Assembly: GCA_027923505.1 (NCBI GenBank) | Contig: BROI01000002.1 | Location: forward strand, 1,240,001-1,304,000 | Direction: 5' to 3' | DNA from: Mayamaea pseudoterrestris | Lineage: Eukaryota > Bacillariophyta > Bacillariophyceae > Sellaphorales > Sellaphoraceae | Length of the DNA: 64,000 nt | Part shown: one piece after another, positions 19,439-29,872 of the stretch | How positions within the stretch are numbered: position 1 is the stretch's first letter | Layout: the number at the start of each line of letters is the position of its first letter | Notes under the pieces: model-generated | The model's input: the letters and a program-made list of their open reading frames with translations, nothing else | The model's database searches: none | Told to the model about the DNA's origin: nothing | Program-made: the position numbers and the translations under genes

Positions 19439-22345
19439 ATGAGTCTCAGAGGAAGCTCTTCACCTGATCCAACTGCCTCCCAGTCATCAGCCAATCGCGT
19501 CATTATTGCCGAGCCAAAGCCGGCGGCGCAGTCGCAGCTTGCAGAACGCCACAGCCCCCAACATGCCATTGCTCATCCCCACGTTAAGTCCTGGACATCA
19601 ACCCGGCATGCTCCAGCCACTAGTTTAAATCGAACACTTGCCATTGCGCTATCAACGACACCCCGCTTGGACCGCGGCTTGAACGTTTACAAGGCCACGA
19701 CGCGCGGTCGCTGGACGCCGCGTGTTCTCACACTCAGTCAAGATTAGCTTGCCTTGTTTTGCACCAAGACTCGCATCGCCTCGAATCGACTTGGCGTCAT
19801 GCTGCACCAAGTGCCACTGCCGTGGCTGACCCGCAAGGGCGGCTTGACTGGCTTTTGGACGCCGCAGGCGCTGCGTGACACGTACGTTCAATACTTGGAC
19901 GTGGCCGACTTGGCGAGCGTGCATCATGGAGTCATTTGCTCGAAAAAGTTGGAACTGATGCGTGAAAGCACTAGATTGAATTTATTACGGACTCCATTGG
20001 CGTTTGCAACGAGGGAAAAGCCTCCGCAGGATTGCTTGGTGGATCACTTTGTCACGATTGTGCATGGGAGACACCAAACGCTCGACGTATGGGTTCCTGA
20101 CGAACAAGATCGCGACGAATTGGTCAAGACGGTCAAAATCATGATTGCAACCTATCGGCAAGCCAAAATGAACATTTCCAATGATGAACTACTGTTGCGC
20201 TACATTTGGTTCGACATTGATGTGAACCGCGACGGCGAAATTAGCAAGTCGGAGTGGCGCCGCATTCTGCAGCGCATCAATTGGCATCACAAGGACCCAA
20301 AGAAACCCTACAAGAAGGCTGCCAAGAGGCTTCACACGCACCACTTGACGTACGTGCAAGTTGTTGACTTGCTTCATCAGCTCAAGAATGAGCCGCAACC
20401 GAGTATGGAAAACCAAATTTGGAACCAAGTGTTCGGAGCGAACAAGGATGTTGTGACGGCCGAGGAGTTTCTCGAGCACTTTTACTGCGCAAAGCAAATG
20501 GAGACGGATGCGACGCTCGAAAGTGTCACGCAACTGTTTACAACCTTGAATGGCATGGAGCTGAGTCGGACAGACGCGGCTGCCAATTCTGATCCCTCCC
20601 TCTTGTCGCGAGCGCGGTTTGACATGTTTCTGCATTCCGAAATGAATAGTGCTTACAATCCACTATCGCTGGCAGAATCATCGACACCCTTGAATGAACC
20701 ACTGTCGCGATACTGGATCAACACGAGTCACAATACGTACTTGTCGGGCGATCAACTCGCGTCGGCGAGCTCAGTGCAAATGTACAGGGTGGCCCTGCAG
20801 CGAGGCTGCAAGTGCTTGGAGCTGGACTGCTGGGATGGCGAAGAGACGGACACTGGACGATGTCGACCTGTGATATTTCATGGTCATACCCTTACATCCA
20901 AAATACTCTTTGAGGATGTGGTTCGAGTCGTTCATTCCTACATGCTTGACAACCCAACAACGTATCCAGTAATTCTGTCGCTGGAGAATCATTGCTCGCA
21001 CCCGTTTCAGAGCGAAATTGCGAAAACGCTTAAAGATACACTGGGTAACTTGCTCTACGTGCCGAGCAAGGAGGACAAGACTGGCGAGTTGCCGTCACCC
21101 GAATCACTTCGCGGCAAAGTTATCATTAAAGGCAAGCGCCCACCCGAGCCAGAGGACGACGAAGTTGCAGCTCTCATGACGAAAAACGACGACGCGGACC
21201 AATATGATGACTCTCCTTCAACCTCAAGAACGGACATTGACCCAGATGTGTCGGAAGCACCGACTGCTGCATCGCCGACGAGTGCAGGCGACGCAGGAGT
21301 TGGTCTAGTGAAACCGCTTCCAAAAATTGTTTCCGAGCTTGCTAAACTCACGCTCTTTCATGGAACAAAGCACAAGGACTTTTACGCGTCCATTATGGAA
21401 CCGCCATCGAACATGCACTCGATTGGCGAAACAAAAATTGGCAAAATTCTTGCCAAGAGCCCGGCCAATATTACAATGTGGCGCCTGTATAATGTCCATC
21501 ACATGACGCGCACGTATCCGGCTGGTACTCGCGTTGACTCATCCAACTACAATCCAATTCTGGCGTGGTACTTGGGCTGTCAATTGGTGGCGTTGAATTA
21601 CCAAACCAATGATTCGGCGTTGATTTTGAACGATGGTCTTTTTCGACAGGGAGGTTGCAGTGGATACGTTCGAAAACCAGACATTGTCATGGGGCGTTCG
21701 CCCGAGCCCAAGCGCGTTACCAAAGTCACAGCAGAAGAGAAACCTGACGAGCCGCGCGATCTTTTGGAAGAAGTAATGGACGGATTCGAAGAGCTAGCTT
21801 GCGGCGAAGAGGCGACCAAGCGGCTCATTGCCAGAATCTCGGATGATCCAGCCAATGTGCTACTAAAGTTTGAAGAAAGGGAGTTATCACTGAAAGACAA
21901 TGATGCTCCGCTGAGTATCAAAATTCGAATTTTGTCTGGAAGCTGTTTGCCCAAATCGAGTGGTGACAAGCTTGGCGAAACGATTGACCCATACGTGACC
22001 GTCTCGATGCACGACGTCAAGCGCGGTGCAGATGCCAAGACTGCCTTTGCTTCGCAGTCGCATAAGACGGCAACTATAAGCGACAATGGATTCTGTCCAG
22101 TTTGGAATGAGGCAACGTTCACTGAGTTCTTGGTATACTCGCGACATGTTGCAATGGTTCAATTCGACCTGTGGGAGGAAGATGTGGACTTTAATGATAA
22201 ATTGGCGCATGCAGCGATCCCTATTCAGCATCTTCGGCCCGGCTACAGGTCCATCATACTGTATGACTCCAATAATACAAGAGTCGGTCCATTTGGGTTT
22301 GCGACGCTGCTAGTGGAGATTGATATTGTCGAAATCAATATGTAG
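19439..22345 (+). CDS. Phosphoinositide-specific phospholipase C (delta-type: PH-EF-X-Y-C2), with an in-frame TAG
   Basis: The frame runs about 968 codons and encodes PH, EF-hand (DIDVNRDGEISKSE), X, linker, Y and C2 domains in the usual order. Catalytic residues are intact: TSHNTYLSGDQ, CLELDCWDG, VIFHGHTLTSK and SLENHCS in X. The Y domain has SSNYNPILAWYLGCQ-VALNYQT, and the C2 domain has DPYVTVS. It should hydrolyse PIP2 to IP3 and diacylglycerol. One oddity: codon 103 (19745-19747) is TAG, in the middle of PH-domain coding sequence (VLTLSQD-stop-LALFCTK), and the frame is the same on both sides. No intron of plausible size removes it. Options are readthrough, a strain null allele, a base-call error, or a downstream start (first Met about 19799) that drops the N-terminal half of the PH domain. 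The start at 19439 is the first Met close to the PH domain. Confidence 0.9.
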
Positions 22346-22456
22346 CATGGAAAAACATGACTCTGAGCAGATTGCATTTAATTATAGTGTCTTTTACTGC
22401 ACGTCAGTTGTTTTACTGTTAGTGATAACGCAGATACAATATGCTTTGCACCGCCA

Positions 22457-24370
22457 CTATACCGCACTTAATTCGCAGCACGGCGTCGCCAAACAGCACG
22501 ATCCGTACACATCGTTCGGCAGCTCTTGGTAAAGCTCATCCAATGTACTGTTGTAACATTGCGAATGGAGGAACCAATTAAGTGTTGCTTCAAAGGCTGG
22601 TCGCTTTTTATTCTTGGCAAGCCAGTTGGCATGAAACAATATTGGTTTGATTGCATCTTTTTCGCGCATGTAGCGGGTGATCTTGGCGCCCTTTTGAAAA
22701 GCGTACCCATTCGGAAAGAGTTCGGCGGCATCACCAAGTACTTTGACGCGCAAACCATAGCTACTCATGTGTTCGTTCACAAGCACCGTCATGATCGCCT
22801 GATGACTCTTGGTCGTCAGGACGTGGTCTCCCAGTCGAGCAAAGACGTTGAATAAGTGCATTGTCCGAGCATTGTGACGAACATAGTAGAGACCTGTATT
22901 GGCGGCAATGGGACGGAAACGCTCTGGGTGATGATAGCCGTCGTGTTGGAAGTACATGTCAAAGACTGCCGTGTCGGGATTGTTTGTCGTGTTGCGAAAG
23001 AATGGAAGCGGACTCTGGTACCACGCAATATCAACATCCTGAAATAATACGTCGTAGCCAAGCAGCAATGTCAAATGCACGCAGTAAACCTTGGCCATCA
23101 TGACGGAAGCAAACGTTGCATCGGAATAATTGTGTGCGGCTTGCAGCGGCATGCTTCCAAAAATGGCGTCGTCGGCAAACACATGCAAACCCAGTGCCGT
23201 GGCAAGCTTGTTCGTGTGCGCGTCCGTGGCAAAGACGACAATGCGATCAAGGTCCTTTATTCCACGCGCTCGTGCGGCGCACACAAAGTTGGCGAGAAGA
23301 TTGGCTTGTCCGTAGTTGCAGACCATGACAATGACGAGACGATCGTCAAGATTTCCGTCAGCATCAATTGCGGCACGTTGCAGAATGGGTTTTAGTCGTT
23401 GCAAGGCACTGGGTATCGCAGCATGATAGGTTGATAGTGCTTGGTTACTAGCATCAACATGCTCCGGTATGATCTCTTCCAAATCGGGTCGTGCAGCTGC
23501 ATACCTCCATGACGCCGCTGACGAATCTGCATCGGAAGCATTACTAACGTCTCTTTCCACTCGTTGCTTCTCAAACTTGTGCACATGCTGAGACTCCCAC
23601 TGACTCATAATGGCGATACACTCGGAATCCTTGCGAACCTTTTTCTTGCGCCGATAAATCTTTTTGGTGGGTTGCGTCAAGACAACTTTGACGGTGTGGC
23701 AGTTGGAAAAGGCGTCGTTTACCGACAAGACGGGTGAAAGCGTATTATAAATACTGGAAACACTTGCATCTGCATGAGCCGTCATACTAGTGGGAAGACT
23801 CTTATCGGATCCGTAGAGCACCAACACGTGTTGCGCAAACGGCGTGGTTGGATCGAGCGCCAATCCCAAGTCTAAATGCTGACTAAAGTCGTTTCGATCT
23901 ACCCTCGTCATGCCAGACACCAAGTCGCGAATGGAATCGTCAAACAGTAGCGATTGTTGGAGCTGTTTAATGGTTTGTCTTGTTGATGTTTGAGCAGATT
24001 GTGATGCAGAATGCGTTTGCTCGACATAGGTGTCGACTGTACATGGCGTCGGTACGCACGAAGGACAAGTTATGCATGCAGGGCATGACAAAGCACTGCG
24101 AGACGAATCTGCTGTCGTCGCATTCATTATTGATTTAAGTCCAAGTTTGCTATTTTGATGATCATAATCATCGTCGTCTCCAAGACGAATAATGGCATCC
24201 ATGCCGAGTCCGATTTGACGGTCCAGCAACGCTCCCACCATCAGCCCAATGACAAATGTGAAATATGGATTTGTATGACGACACGATGTAAGTAGTTTTC
24301 CATGTCGTTTCCTTTGTAGAGCAGCGACCATGTTCCCGTGAATGATGGAATGGTTCGATGAATCCATCAC
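22457..24370 (-). CDS. Golgi-type II membrane nucleotide-diphospho-sugar transferase (Nucleotid_trans family)
   Basis: A 637-residue intronless protein. One N-terminal membrane anchor (YFTFVIGLMVGALL, about residues 36-50) is followed by a Ser/Cys-rich stem. The C-terminal half resembles the nucleotide-diphospho-sugar transferase family (PF03407, related to plant RRA/XEG113-type and DUF271 enzymes): VVIMVCNYGQ, DRIVVFATD, the metal-binding LFQDVDIAWYQSPLPFF, and NTGLYYVRHN.RT. The D.D in FQDVDIAW is the presumed nucleotide-sugar site. Donor and acceptor cannot be told. It is convergent with PLC (111 bp) and divergent from the esterase (104 bp). Confidence 0.8.
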   Translation of the reverse strand: MMDSSNHSIIHGNMVAALQRKRHGKLLTSCRHTNPYFTFVIGLMVGALLDRQIGLGMDAIIRLGDDDDYDHQNSKLGLKSIMNATTADSSRSALSCPACITCPSCVPTPCTVDTYVEQTHSASQSAQTSTRQTIKQLQQSLLFDDSIRDLVSGMTRVDRNDFSQHLDLGLALDPTTPFAQHVLVLYGSDKSLPTSMTAHADASVSSIYNTLSPVLSVNDAFSNCHTVKVVLTQPTKKIYRRKKKVRKDSECIAIMSQWESQHVHKFEKQRVERDVSNASDADSSAASWRYAAARPDLEEIIPEHVDASNQALSTYHAAIPSALQRLKPILQRAAIDADGNLDDRLVIVMVCNYGQANLLANFVCAARARGIKDLDRIVVFATDAHTNKLATALGLHVFADDAIFGSMPLQAAHNYSDATFASVMMAKVYCVHLTLLLGYDVLFQDVDIAWYQSPLPFFRNTTNNPDTAVFDMYFQHDGYHHPERFRPIAANTGLYYVRHNARTMHLFNVFARLGDHVLTTKSHQAIMTVLVNEHMSSYGLRVKVLGDAAELFPNGYAFQKGAKITRYMREKDAIKPILFHANWLAKNKKRPAFEATLNWFLHSQCYNSTLDELYQELPNDVYGSCCLATPCCELSAV

Positions 24371-24474
24371 GGAACAAACCTGTCACGCTTTATCGTAGCG
24401 GTACTTAACAAGTCGTAAAGGTACTGAATCTTTCGTCGCGATCCACACAACACGAGACTTATTATTGATCGGCC
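24371..24474. promoter_or_regulatory. Very short bidirectional promoter
   Basis: Only 104 bp separate two outward start codons. It contains CGTAGCGGTACTTAAC around 24394, sharing CGTAGCGGTAC with the promoter region at 4601-4611. Confidence 0.5.
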
Positions 24475-25350
24475 ATGGAAGGATTGCCGCTGCTTGCTGC
24501 CCTCATTTATCTCCTTGCTCAGTCTCTAACTCGTATTTCATCAAACATGAGTAACGAATCACTTTCACCTCCTCCTCCTATTAGCAGCAGCAATAGCAAC
24601 AGTCGCCCCCAGATTCTCCTCATGGGCGACTCGCTGACGCAGCTTGGTTTCGAAGGATGGGCTTCCACACTGGCCAACGTGTACCAGCGCCGCGCCGATG
24701 TGCTCAATCGAGGCTACTCGGGCTACAACACCAAGTTTTACCTGCAACTGCCGGTGGAAACTCTCGACAATGTCGTTTTGGTAGTCATTTTCTTTGGAGC
24801 AAACGATGCGGCACTATTGGAGCAGGATGCGCATCATCACGTGCCAGTAGAATTATACAAGGAGAATCTGAAAACACTATACGAGCGCACGAGAAGTTCC
24901 ACCAATTGCAACAACATTTTGTTCATTACACCGCCTCCGGTCCATCACGAGCAGCGACTCGCCTACCAGAAGCAACGCTACGGCGCAAAAGCGACGGGCG
25001 TCTTGGAACGAACCTTGGATCACACGCAGCGGTACGCAGCTGCCTGCCAGCAAGTGGCGAATGAACTAAACGCTCCGTGCTTGGACTTGTTCAACGTCAT
25101 GCTGCATGCCAATAAAGACTATGGAATCTACTTGAGTGACGGCTTGCACTTTAGCGTTGACGGACATGAGCTCGTCGGCGAGCAAGTGCTGCGTGCCATT
25201 CAAACACACTTTCCGCAACTGCACGTGGAGCAGGATGCGGCGACGGGTCAGTGGTGCAACCGCAGCTCCCAGTGTCAAGGTCTTTCGAGCCAGGGGCCGT
25301 ACCATGATGAGATTGACGCTAACAATGTGGCAAAAGCGTTTACAAAATGA
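24475..25350 (+). CDS. GDSL/SGNH esterase, isoamyl acetate-hydrolysing esterase (IAH1)-like
   Basis: A 291-residue protein with the four SGNH blocks: ILLMGDSLTQ (catalytic Ser), LNRGYSGYNTK, IFFGANDAALL, and LSDGLHFSVDGH (catalytic Asp and His). The spacing and the GYSGYNT block fit the IAH1 subfamily, which hydrolyses short acetate esters. The N-terminal PLLAALIYLLAQSLTR segment may be a signal anchor, which is not usual for cytosolic IAH1. The C-terminal ~40 residues after the His block are an extension. Confidence 0.88.
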   Translation: MEGLPLLAALIYLLAQSLTRISSNMSNESLSPPPPISSSNSNSRPQILLMGDSLTQLGFEGWASTLANVYQRRADVLNRGYSGYNTKFYLQLPVETLDNVVLVVIFFGANDAALLEQDAHHHVPVELYKENLKTLYERTRSSTNCNNILFITPPPVHHEQRLAYQKQRYGAKATGVLERTLDHTQRYAAACQQVANELNAPCLDLFNVMLHANKDYGIYLSDGLHFSVDGHELVGEQVLRAIQTHFPQLHVEQDAATGQWCNRSSQCQGLSSQGPYHDEIDANNVAKAFTK

Positions 25351-25727
25351 GCGAGCAGAGAAAAGACAATAGAGACGAATCAAACTCAAACCTGTCTCAA
25401 TATAGATCACTAGTGCATGGTTGCTGCATATCTTACAATATCCTACAATACTCTTGTCGAGGTTACGGTAGTTCCGTCACTGAACCTATGGGGCACTGTG
25501 TTATCGACCAATGCCTGGCATTTCAAAATATGAGTCATGCAAGTATCACAATGACCGGCAATGCAAAAGATGAGTCATTTCTGTGACCATCGAGGGCTGA
25601 CGGAGTGAGGTGCCCCGACCACCACACAAAATCGATTACCGAGAGCCTCCATATCTCACAACAAAGGATCTTGTCAGCATCAAACAGTATTACAAGTAGT
25701 AAATACATACTGCAATATAACAAGATT
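25351..25727. other. Intergenic region, nothing recognised
   Basis: 377 bp between same-strand genes. It should hold the esterase 3' UTR and the promoter of the next ORF. No repeat or RNA gene seen. Confidence 0.4.
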
Positions 25728-25934
25728 ATGGACAACTTTGTGAAAAAGATTCCTGGAAGTCCACCATTGAAAGCCTTTGTTTGTGCCGCGTGCATTAGCG
25801 CCGCCTTTGCCTACCCCGTCTTTCGCACTCAAGACAAGACCAAGCAGGGGCACGACTTGTTTTCGCAGGAAAAACCCGAGGCCATTGCGTCGGGCCAGGA
25901 GCGAGCCAGGCGGGAGCAGCGCAAGAATTTTTAA
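25728..25934 (+). CDS. Small single-pass membrane protein (68 aa), unknown
   Basis: The 68-residue ORF starts MDNFVKKIPGSPPLKAF, has one hydrophobic segment (FVCAACISAAFAYPVF), and ends in a charged tail (GQERARREQRKNF). The frame is open from 25605, but the ATG at 25728 precedes the hydrophobic segment directly. The shape (short, basic, one TM) is like small mitochondrial membrane proteins, but no family was recognised. Its stop is 14 bp before the ATG of the next gene on the same strand, which is unusually close for a eukaryote. Confidence 0.55.
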   Translation: MDNFVKKIPGSPPLKAFVCAACISAAFAYPVFRTQDKTKQGHDLFSQEKPEAIASGQERARREQRKNF

Positions 25935-25948
25935 TAAAAACGAACAAC

Positions 25949-26334
25949 ATGATGGATGACGACGAGCAGCGCAAGGCGTTTCAAGCCTTCATGCTCGGAG
26001 GCAACAAGCAAGCGTTGCAGCAGTCACCTTCACCTTTACAGTCATCGCCATCACCATTAACAAGTCCATCAACCAATAAAAAACGCAACCATGCTGCATT
26101 TCGTCGCAAATATGCCAGTGCGCTCGCCGCCTTTGACTCTTGCTTCTGCAAGCACTGGCTCGACGCGGATGACCAGCTGCTGGCCTGCGTCGGATCCATT
26201 GCCAATCTGCGACAACGCATTTTCGTTTCCAGTCGCGCGTTAGTGTTGCAAAAAGCAGAAGATGCAAATCGTGAAGATGACCAAGATTTGCGAATGCGTA
26301 CTTGCTACAAGAGTCACGGATATCGCCAAGTCGT

Positions 26335-26365
<31 letters not shown>

Positions 26366-26809
26366 TACTGCCTGTCGCGTGGCGACTTGGAACTGACCCT
26401 GACGGACGAATTGCTGCAGCACGAGCGCATGACGAGCTTGGCGCGACGATTAATTTCGTCGTTGCACCAAGACCAGGAAACGCTTGGTCGGCGATTGGAG
26501 GAGCTACTGCTGATGCTGCACTTGGATGAGGAACCTGCAACGGAATTTGCAGCAATGTTGGACGAGCGTCGACAATTGTATTTGGCAACGTCGCACGAAC
26601 TCTATCGCAAGCAACGACTGTTGCAGCAACTATTCGACTCGATTAGTGATGACATGCTGTTTCAGGAGGGTTTGGAAGCAAACGATAATGACGCGAGTCC
26701 AAGGCGCGTGGCGAAACAAATTGCGAAAGTTTGGTCGCGATTATCCTCCACCAGTCATTTATATTGCTACAAGGAGCTGATTGAGAAATTAGATGTGCGA
26801 AATAAATAG
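25949..26809 (+). CDS. Conserved-looking helical protein of unknown function (286 aa)
   Basis: The ORF starts MMDDDEQRKAFQAFMLGGN. A Ser/Pro-rich linker is followed by a basic stretch (NKKRNHAAFRRKYASAL), then mostly helical, Leu-rich sequence with coiled-coil character (LARRLISSLHQDQETLG, RRLEELLLMLHL). A poly-Ser run encoded by an AGC repeat interrupts it near residue 135. No known domain was recognised. It begins 14 bp after the stop of the 68-residue ORF, so both may be read from one transcript or the upstream ORF may act as a regulatory uORF. Confidence 0.65.
26335..26362. repeat. CAG/AGC microsatellite encoding poly-Ser
   Basis: About nine CAG units in the 286-residue ORF, read in the AGC frame as Ser. 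Confidence 0.9.
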
Positions 26810-27260
26810 CGATGAACAATAGTTTTATATATGTCGAGGTCGTTGTGTGTAGATCTTTTTCGTCGTACATAAGGATCAAACACTGCCGGTAGGTGTTCAT
26901 TGTCGTAGGTGCGATATTCGTCTGATCATTTCCGCGTCTGGGTCACATCGCTTATCATTGGCTACAAAGGCTTCATTATACCAAGATCAAAACTTTTATG
27001 CAATTATAACAGTTAACCAAGATTTGGTTTTGTATTTATCGCCAAATTAGTGCCGGTACGACATTTACTTCGCGCACCACCACGTTGTGAACATTCATCG
27101 GCCGTCGTTGCTCGACGCTCCTCATTCATCCTGCTGTTAATCATCACTTTTACATTCTCAATTTGCGATATAGAAGCGAGTTACAGTAAGATTGATACGA
27201 AGTAAAAAAAATCGTTTTGCGATTGCAAGAACAAGCTGAACGACAGCCGCCATTTTCATC
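26810..27260. other. Intergenic region upstream of COQ10
   Basis: 451 bp containing the previous gene's 3' UTR and the COQ10 promoter. A CGGTAC hexamer is at 27054-27059. No RNA gene or repeat seen. Confidence 0.4.
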
Positions 27261-27782
27261 ATGAGTCATTTGTTCCGATCACTCCTTCCTTCCGTCACAA
27301 AATCTCACTCGGAGAGACGCATACTTCGAACCAATCCGCATCACTTGTTCAATATTATTAATGACGTTGACAAATATCATACGTTTCTGCCGCTCTGCAC
27401 GCGATCCAAAATAATTTGGAGGAGCAGCAATGAATATCGCGCCACGTTGACCGTCGGCCTTCCGCCGCTGCTAGAGGAAACGTACACTTCCCACGTTGTC
27501 TCCAATGCCACGCGCCTCATTGTGACGGCCAAGAGCATCCAGAGTCACCGTTTCAAAGCCTTGTCGAGCGAATGGAAGCTACGTGCGACTGACAATGAAG
27601 ACGAGTGCTTGGTGGATTTTAACGTGTCGCTCACCGTTAGCGATCCGTTCATTGTGGCGACACTGGATCAAATACTCCAGCAAGTGGCGGGAAAACAAGT
27701 GGATGCCTTTGAAAAGCAATGTCAAAGGGTTCCATTTGCATCAACAATGGGAACAGTCGCTCAACTTGGTCCGAAGCAATGA
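27261..27782 (+). CDS. COQ10: Coenzyme Q-binding protein COQ10 (START-like), mitochondrial
   Basis: A 173-residue intronless protein that matches COQ10 along its length: HSERRILRTNPHHLFNIIND, VDKYHTFLPLC, ATLTVGLPPLLEETYTS, FKALSSEWKL, CLVDFNVSLTV, and the final AFEKQC. COQ10 binds ubiquinone in the mitochondrial inner membrane and is needed for normal respiration. The short N terminus (MSHLFRSLLPSVTKS) is basic and could be the import signal. The ATG follows CGCCATTTTCATC, with a typical spacing from the upstream gene. Confidence 0.92.
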   Translation: MSHLFRSLLPSVTKSHSERRILRTNPHHLFNIINDVDKYHTFLPLCTRSKIIWRSSNEYRATLTVGLPPLLEETYTSHVVSNATRLIVTAKSIQSHRFKALSSEWKLRATDNEDECLVDFNVSLTVSDPFIVATLDQILQQVAGKQVDAFEKQCQRVPFASTMGTVAQLGPKQ

Positions 27783-28300
27783 GCACTAATGTACACTGAT
27801 ACTCGCACTGAAACTGGATCACGCTGGCTGCATATCGCCATCACACGATAAATGAAAGGCTGCTATGTAAAGAAGCAAAAGAATATGCTTTCCTGACCGC
27901 AGCCGTTGATCGCATTGTTCATCTTTTATCTTTGAAAGGCAAAGGCAGAGCAGTGTCTAGCAAAATGCAAGCTCAAAACTTTAGATTATAGCGGCGGTGA
28001 ACACATTTTTAAATGCAGTGGGTTCAAATTGTGAGTTATAAGAGTTTCATTTTCGTTGTCTTTCGTGAATTCCTAGAGTATGCAGTAAATGCGTCGTACA
28101 ACGCTTGTCTGCTATTCCATCGAAATTTTACGCTGGACATTCGCGCACTTTCATTTTCGTTTACGCTAACGCCGTGAGAATGATTTTCGCAGATGCTCCT
28201 ATTAAGAAAGTAGGCGCACACGTCGCTGGTATGGCCTGTTACAGTCACGCTACACTCGTACAGAAGAGCACTCGCCTCGTCCTCCGCTCTTATACAGGTT
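27783..28300. other. Convergent 3' intergenic region
   Basis: 518 bp between the stops of COQ10 and PRPF4. Only short, low-quality ORFs; no tRNA-like B box with a matching partner was found. Confidence 0.4.
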
Positions 28301-29872
28301 TCAGCTCCATAATTTCAAAGTCTTGTCAAAGCCACTCGTCACGACTGTCGTTCCGAGCAAACCCACTCCAGTCACCTTGCCGTCATGCCCGTGCAACTCA
28401 TTGAGCATCTTCCAGCTCCGACTGCTCCATAGCTTGACGGTTCCGTCAAACGAACTTGATGCTAGAAATTCGCCAGTCTCATCAAACTTGAGACTAGTGA
28501 TCAAGTTGGAATGCGCCGGAACATTGACTGCCAGTTTCCGCTGCCTTAAATCCCAAATCTTGAAGGTTCCATCGTCACCCGCCGTTGCCAGCTGAAAGCC
28601 ATTGACTGGATGAAACTGTGTTTGCAGCACCCGCTTGGCATGTCCCATGAAATGGTGAATCGACTTGCCGGTCCGCAAATCCCAAAGATGCGTGACACCG
28701 CTAAAGTCCGTCGTGGCCACCAGGCTGCCGTCGGAATGCATGCCAATGCCGTAACATTCGCGCAAGTGGCCATCCTGCAGCAGCAACTGCTGGCCCGTCT
28801 CCAAGTCCCAGAGTCGCCACGAGTAGTCAAAGCTAGTGGTGGCGGCATGTTTGTGTAAGGGATGGAAGGCGACTTTGCAGAGACGAGCGGCATGTCCGGC
28901 AAAGGTTGCTTGGTGCGATAACGAGTACGCTGGTTCCTGGTGTTGCTGCTTTTTGTCGGCATCCTTAGCCTCGTCCATGACGACATCGCTCTTGGTAATC
29001 TTCCATAGCTTGGCCGTCTTGTCGAGCGACGTTGTCGCGAGAAATACATTTTCAGCAGCAGTCGCCACCATGTCCAAGTGCATGATGCGATCCTCATGAC
29101 ACAAGCTTTTGCGTCCCAAGGGCTGCAGCGCGGCCGAGCTCGCGTCCCATAGCTTGATGGTACCCGTCCAGCTCGCCGTCGCGACGAGAGGAGTGCTATG
29201 AAAGGCATTCGATTGGCAGCAGGCAATGCTTGACAAGGTTCGCGTGTCGCCGTACTGGGAACCCTGCAAGGCTATTTGACGAATCGTCTTGTAGGTTTTC
29301 AAACATGACTGGTCCATGCGAAATAGTTCCGACGATGCATCCGATAATTTTGCATCACTCGCTTCGTTTTCTTCGTTCACTTGCAGCTTTCGCTTCTTGT
29401 CCTGTCGCGCCAGTGCGCGCAAGCTTTTCTCTCGCTCCAATCGCTCGCGCGCTCGCTGCAGTGAAAACTTGGCAATCTCAATGCGAGCATCCACGAGCGC
29501 CTGCGAGGCTCTCGTATACTTTGTCACATTTTCCTCGCCCTCATATTTGATCGTGGCGGTTGAAAGTGACGAAGAACCGACTAATCCGCCTTGTTGCTGC
29601 TGCTGGCGCTTGATGAGTTCAAGTCGCAGTCGATCACGTATGTTTGCCAAATTTTCCCCAAACAATCTCACTGGCAATCCAAGTTTTCGCAAAACGTCTC
29701 GAACCTCGTTGGGAAGCGTTGGAACGTCGACCAGTGCGTTCGTTGGATCGGCGGCCAATCGCTTGAGTTCAATCTGAGACAGCTTGGCCTGGTGTTGCTC
29801 GTAGTGCATTTGCGAGGCGGACGAGAGCGGCAGTACTTCTGTTGCGCCGGAATGATGCTGATTAAATGACAT
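28301..29872 (-). CDS. PRPF4: U4/U6 small nuclear ribonucleoprotein Prp4 (PRPF4), WD-repeat splicing factor
   Basis: A 523-residue intronless protein. The N terminus carries the SFM/PRP4 motif (LPNEVRDVLRKLGLPVRLFGE, then NIRDRLR). A charged helical stretch (REKSLRALARQDKKRK) follows. The rest is a seven-blade WD40 propeller, with clear repeats ending in LWDLETG, LWDLRTG, IWDLRQR and LWSSRS and a final DKTLKLWS. Prp4 is a core U4/U6 di-snRNP protein acting in the spliceosome, consistent with the introns in this window. Confidence 0.95.
   Translation of the reverse strand: MSFNQHHSGATEVLPLSSASQMHYEQHQAKLSQIELKRLAADPTNALVDVPTLPNEVRDVLRKLGLPVRLFGENLANIRDRLRLELIKRQQQQQGGLVGSSSLSTATIKYEGEENVTKYTRASQALVDARIEIAKFSLQRARERLEREKSLRALARQDKKRKLQVNEENEASDAKLSDASSELFRMDQSCLKTYKTIRQIALQGSQYGDTRTLSSIACCQSNAFHSTPLVATASWTGTIKLWDASSAALQPLGRKSLCHEDRIMHLDMVATAAENVFLATTSLDKTAKLWKITKSDVVMDEAKDADKKQQHQEPAYSLSHQATFAGHAARLCKVAFHPLHKHAATTSFDYSWRLWDLETGQQLLLQDGHLRECYGIGMHSDGSLVATTDFSGVTHLWDLRTGKSIHHFMGHAKRVLQTQFHPVNGFQLATAGDDGTFKIWDLRQRKLAVNVPAHSNLITSLKFDETGEFLASSSFDGTVKLWSSRSWKMLNELHGHDGKVTGVGLLGTTVVTSGFDKTLKLWS

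Noticed and set aside
28021-28035. GGTTCAAATTG resembling a tRNA B box
   Set aside because: The final C of the B box is missing and no matching A box or acceptor stem was found upstream.
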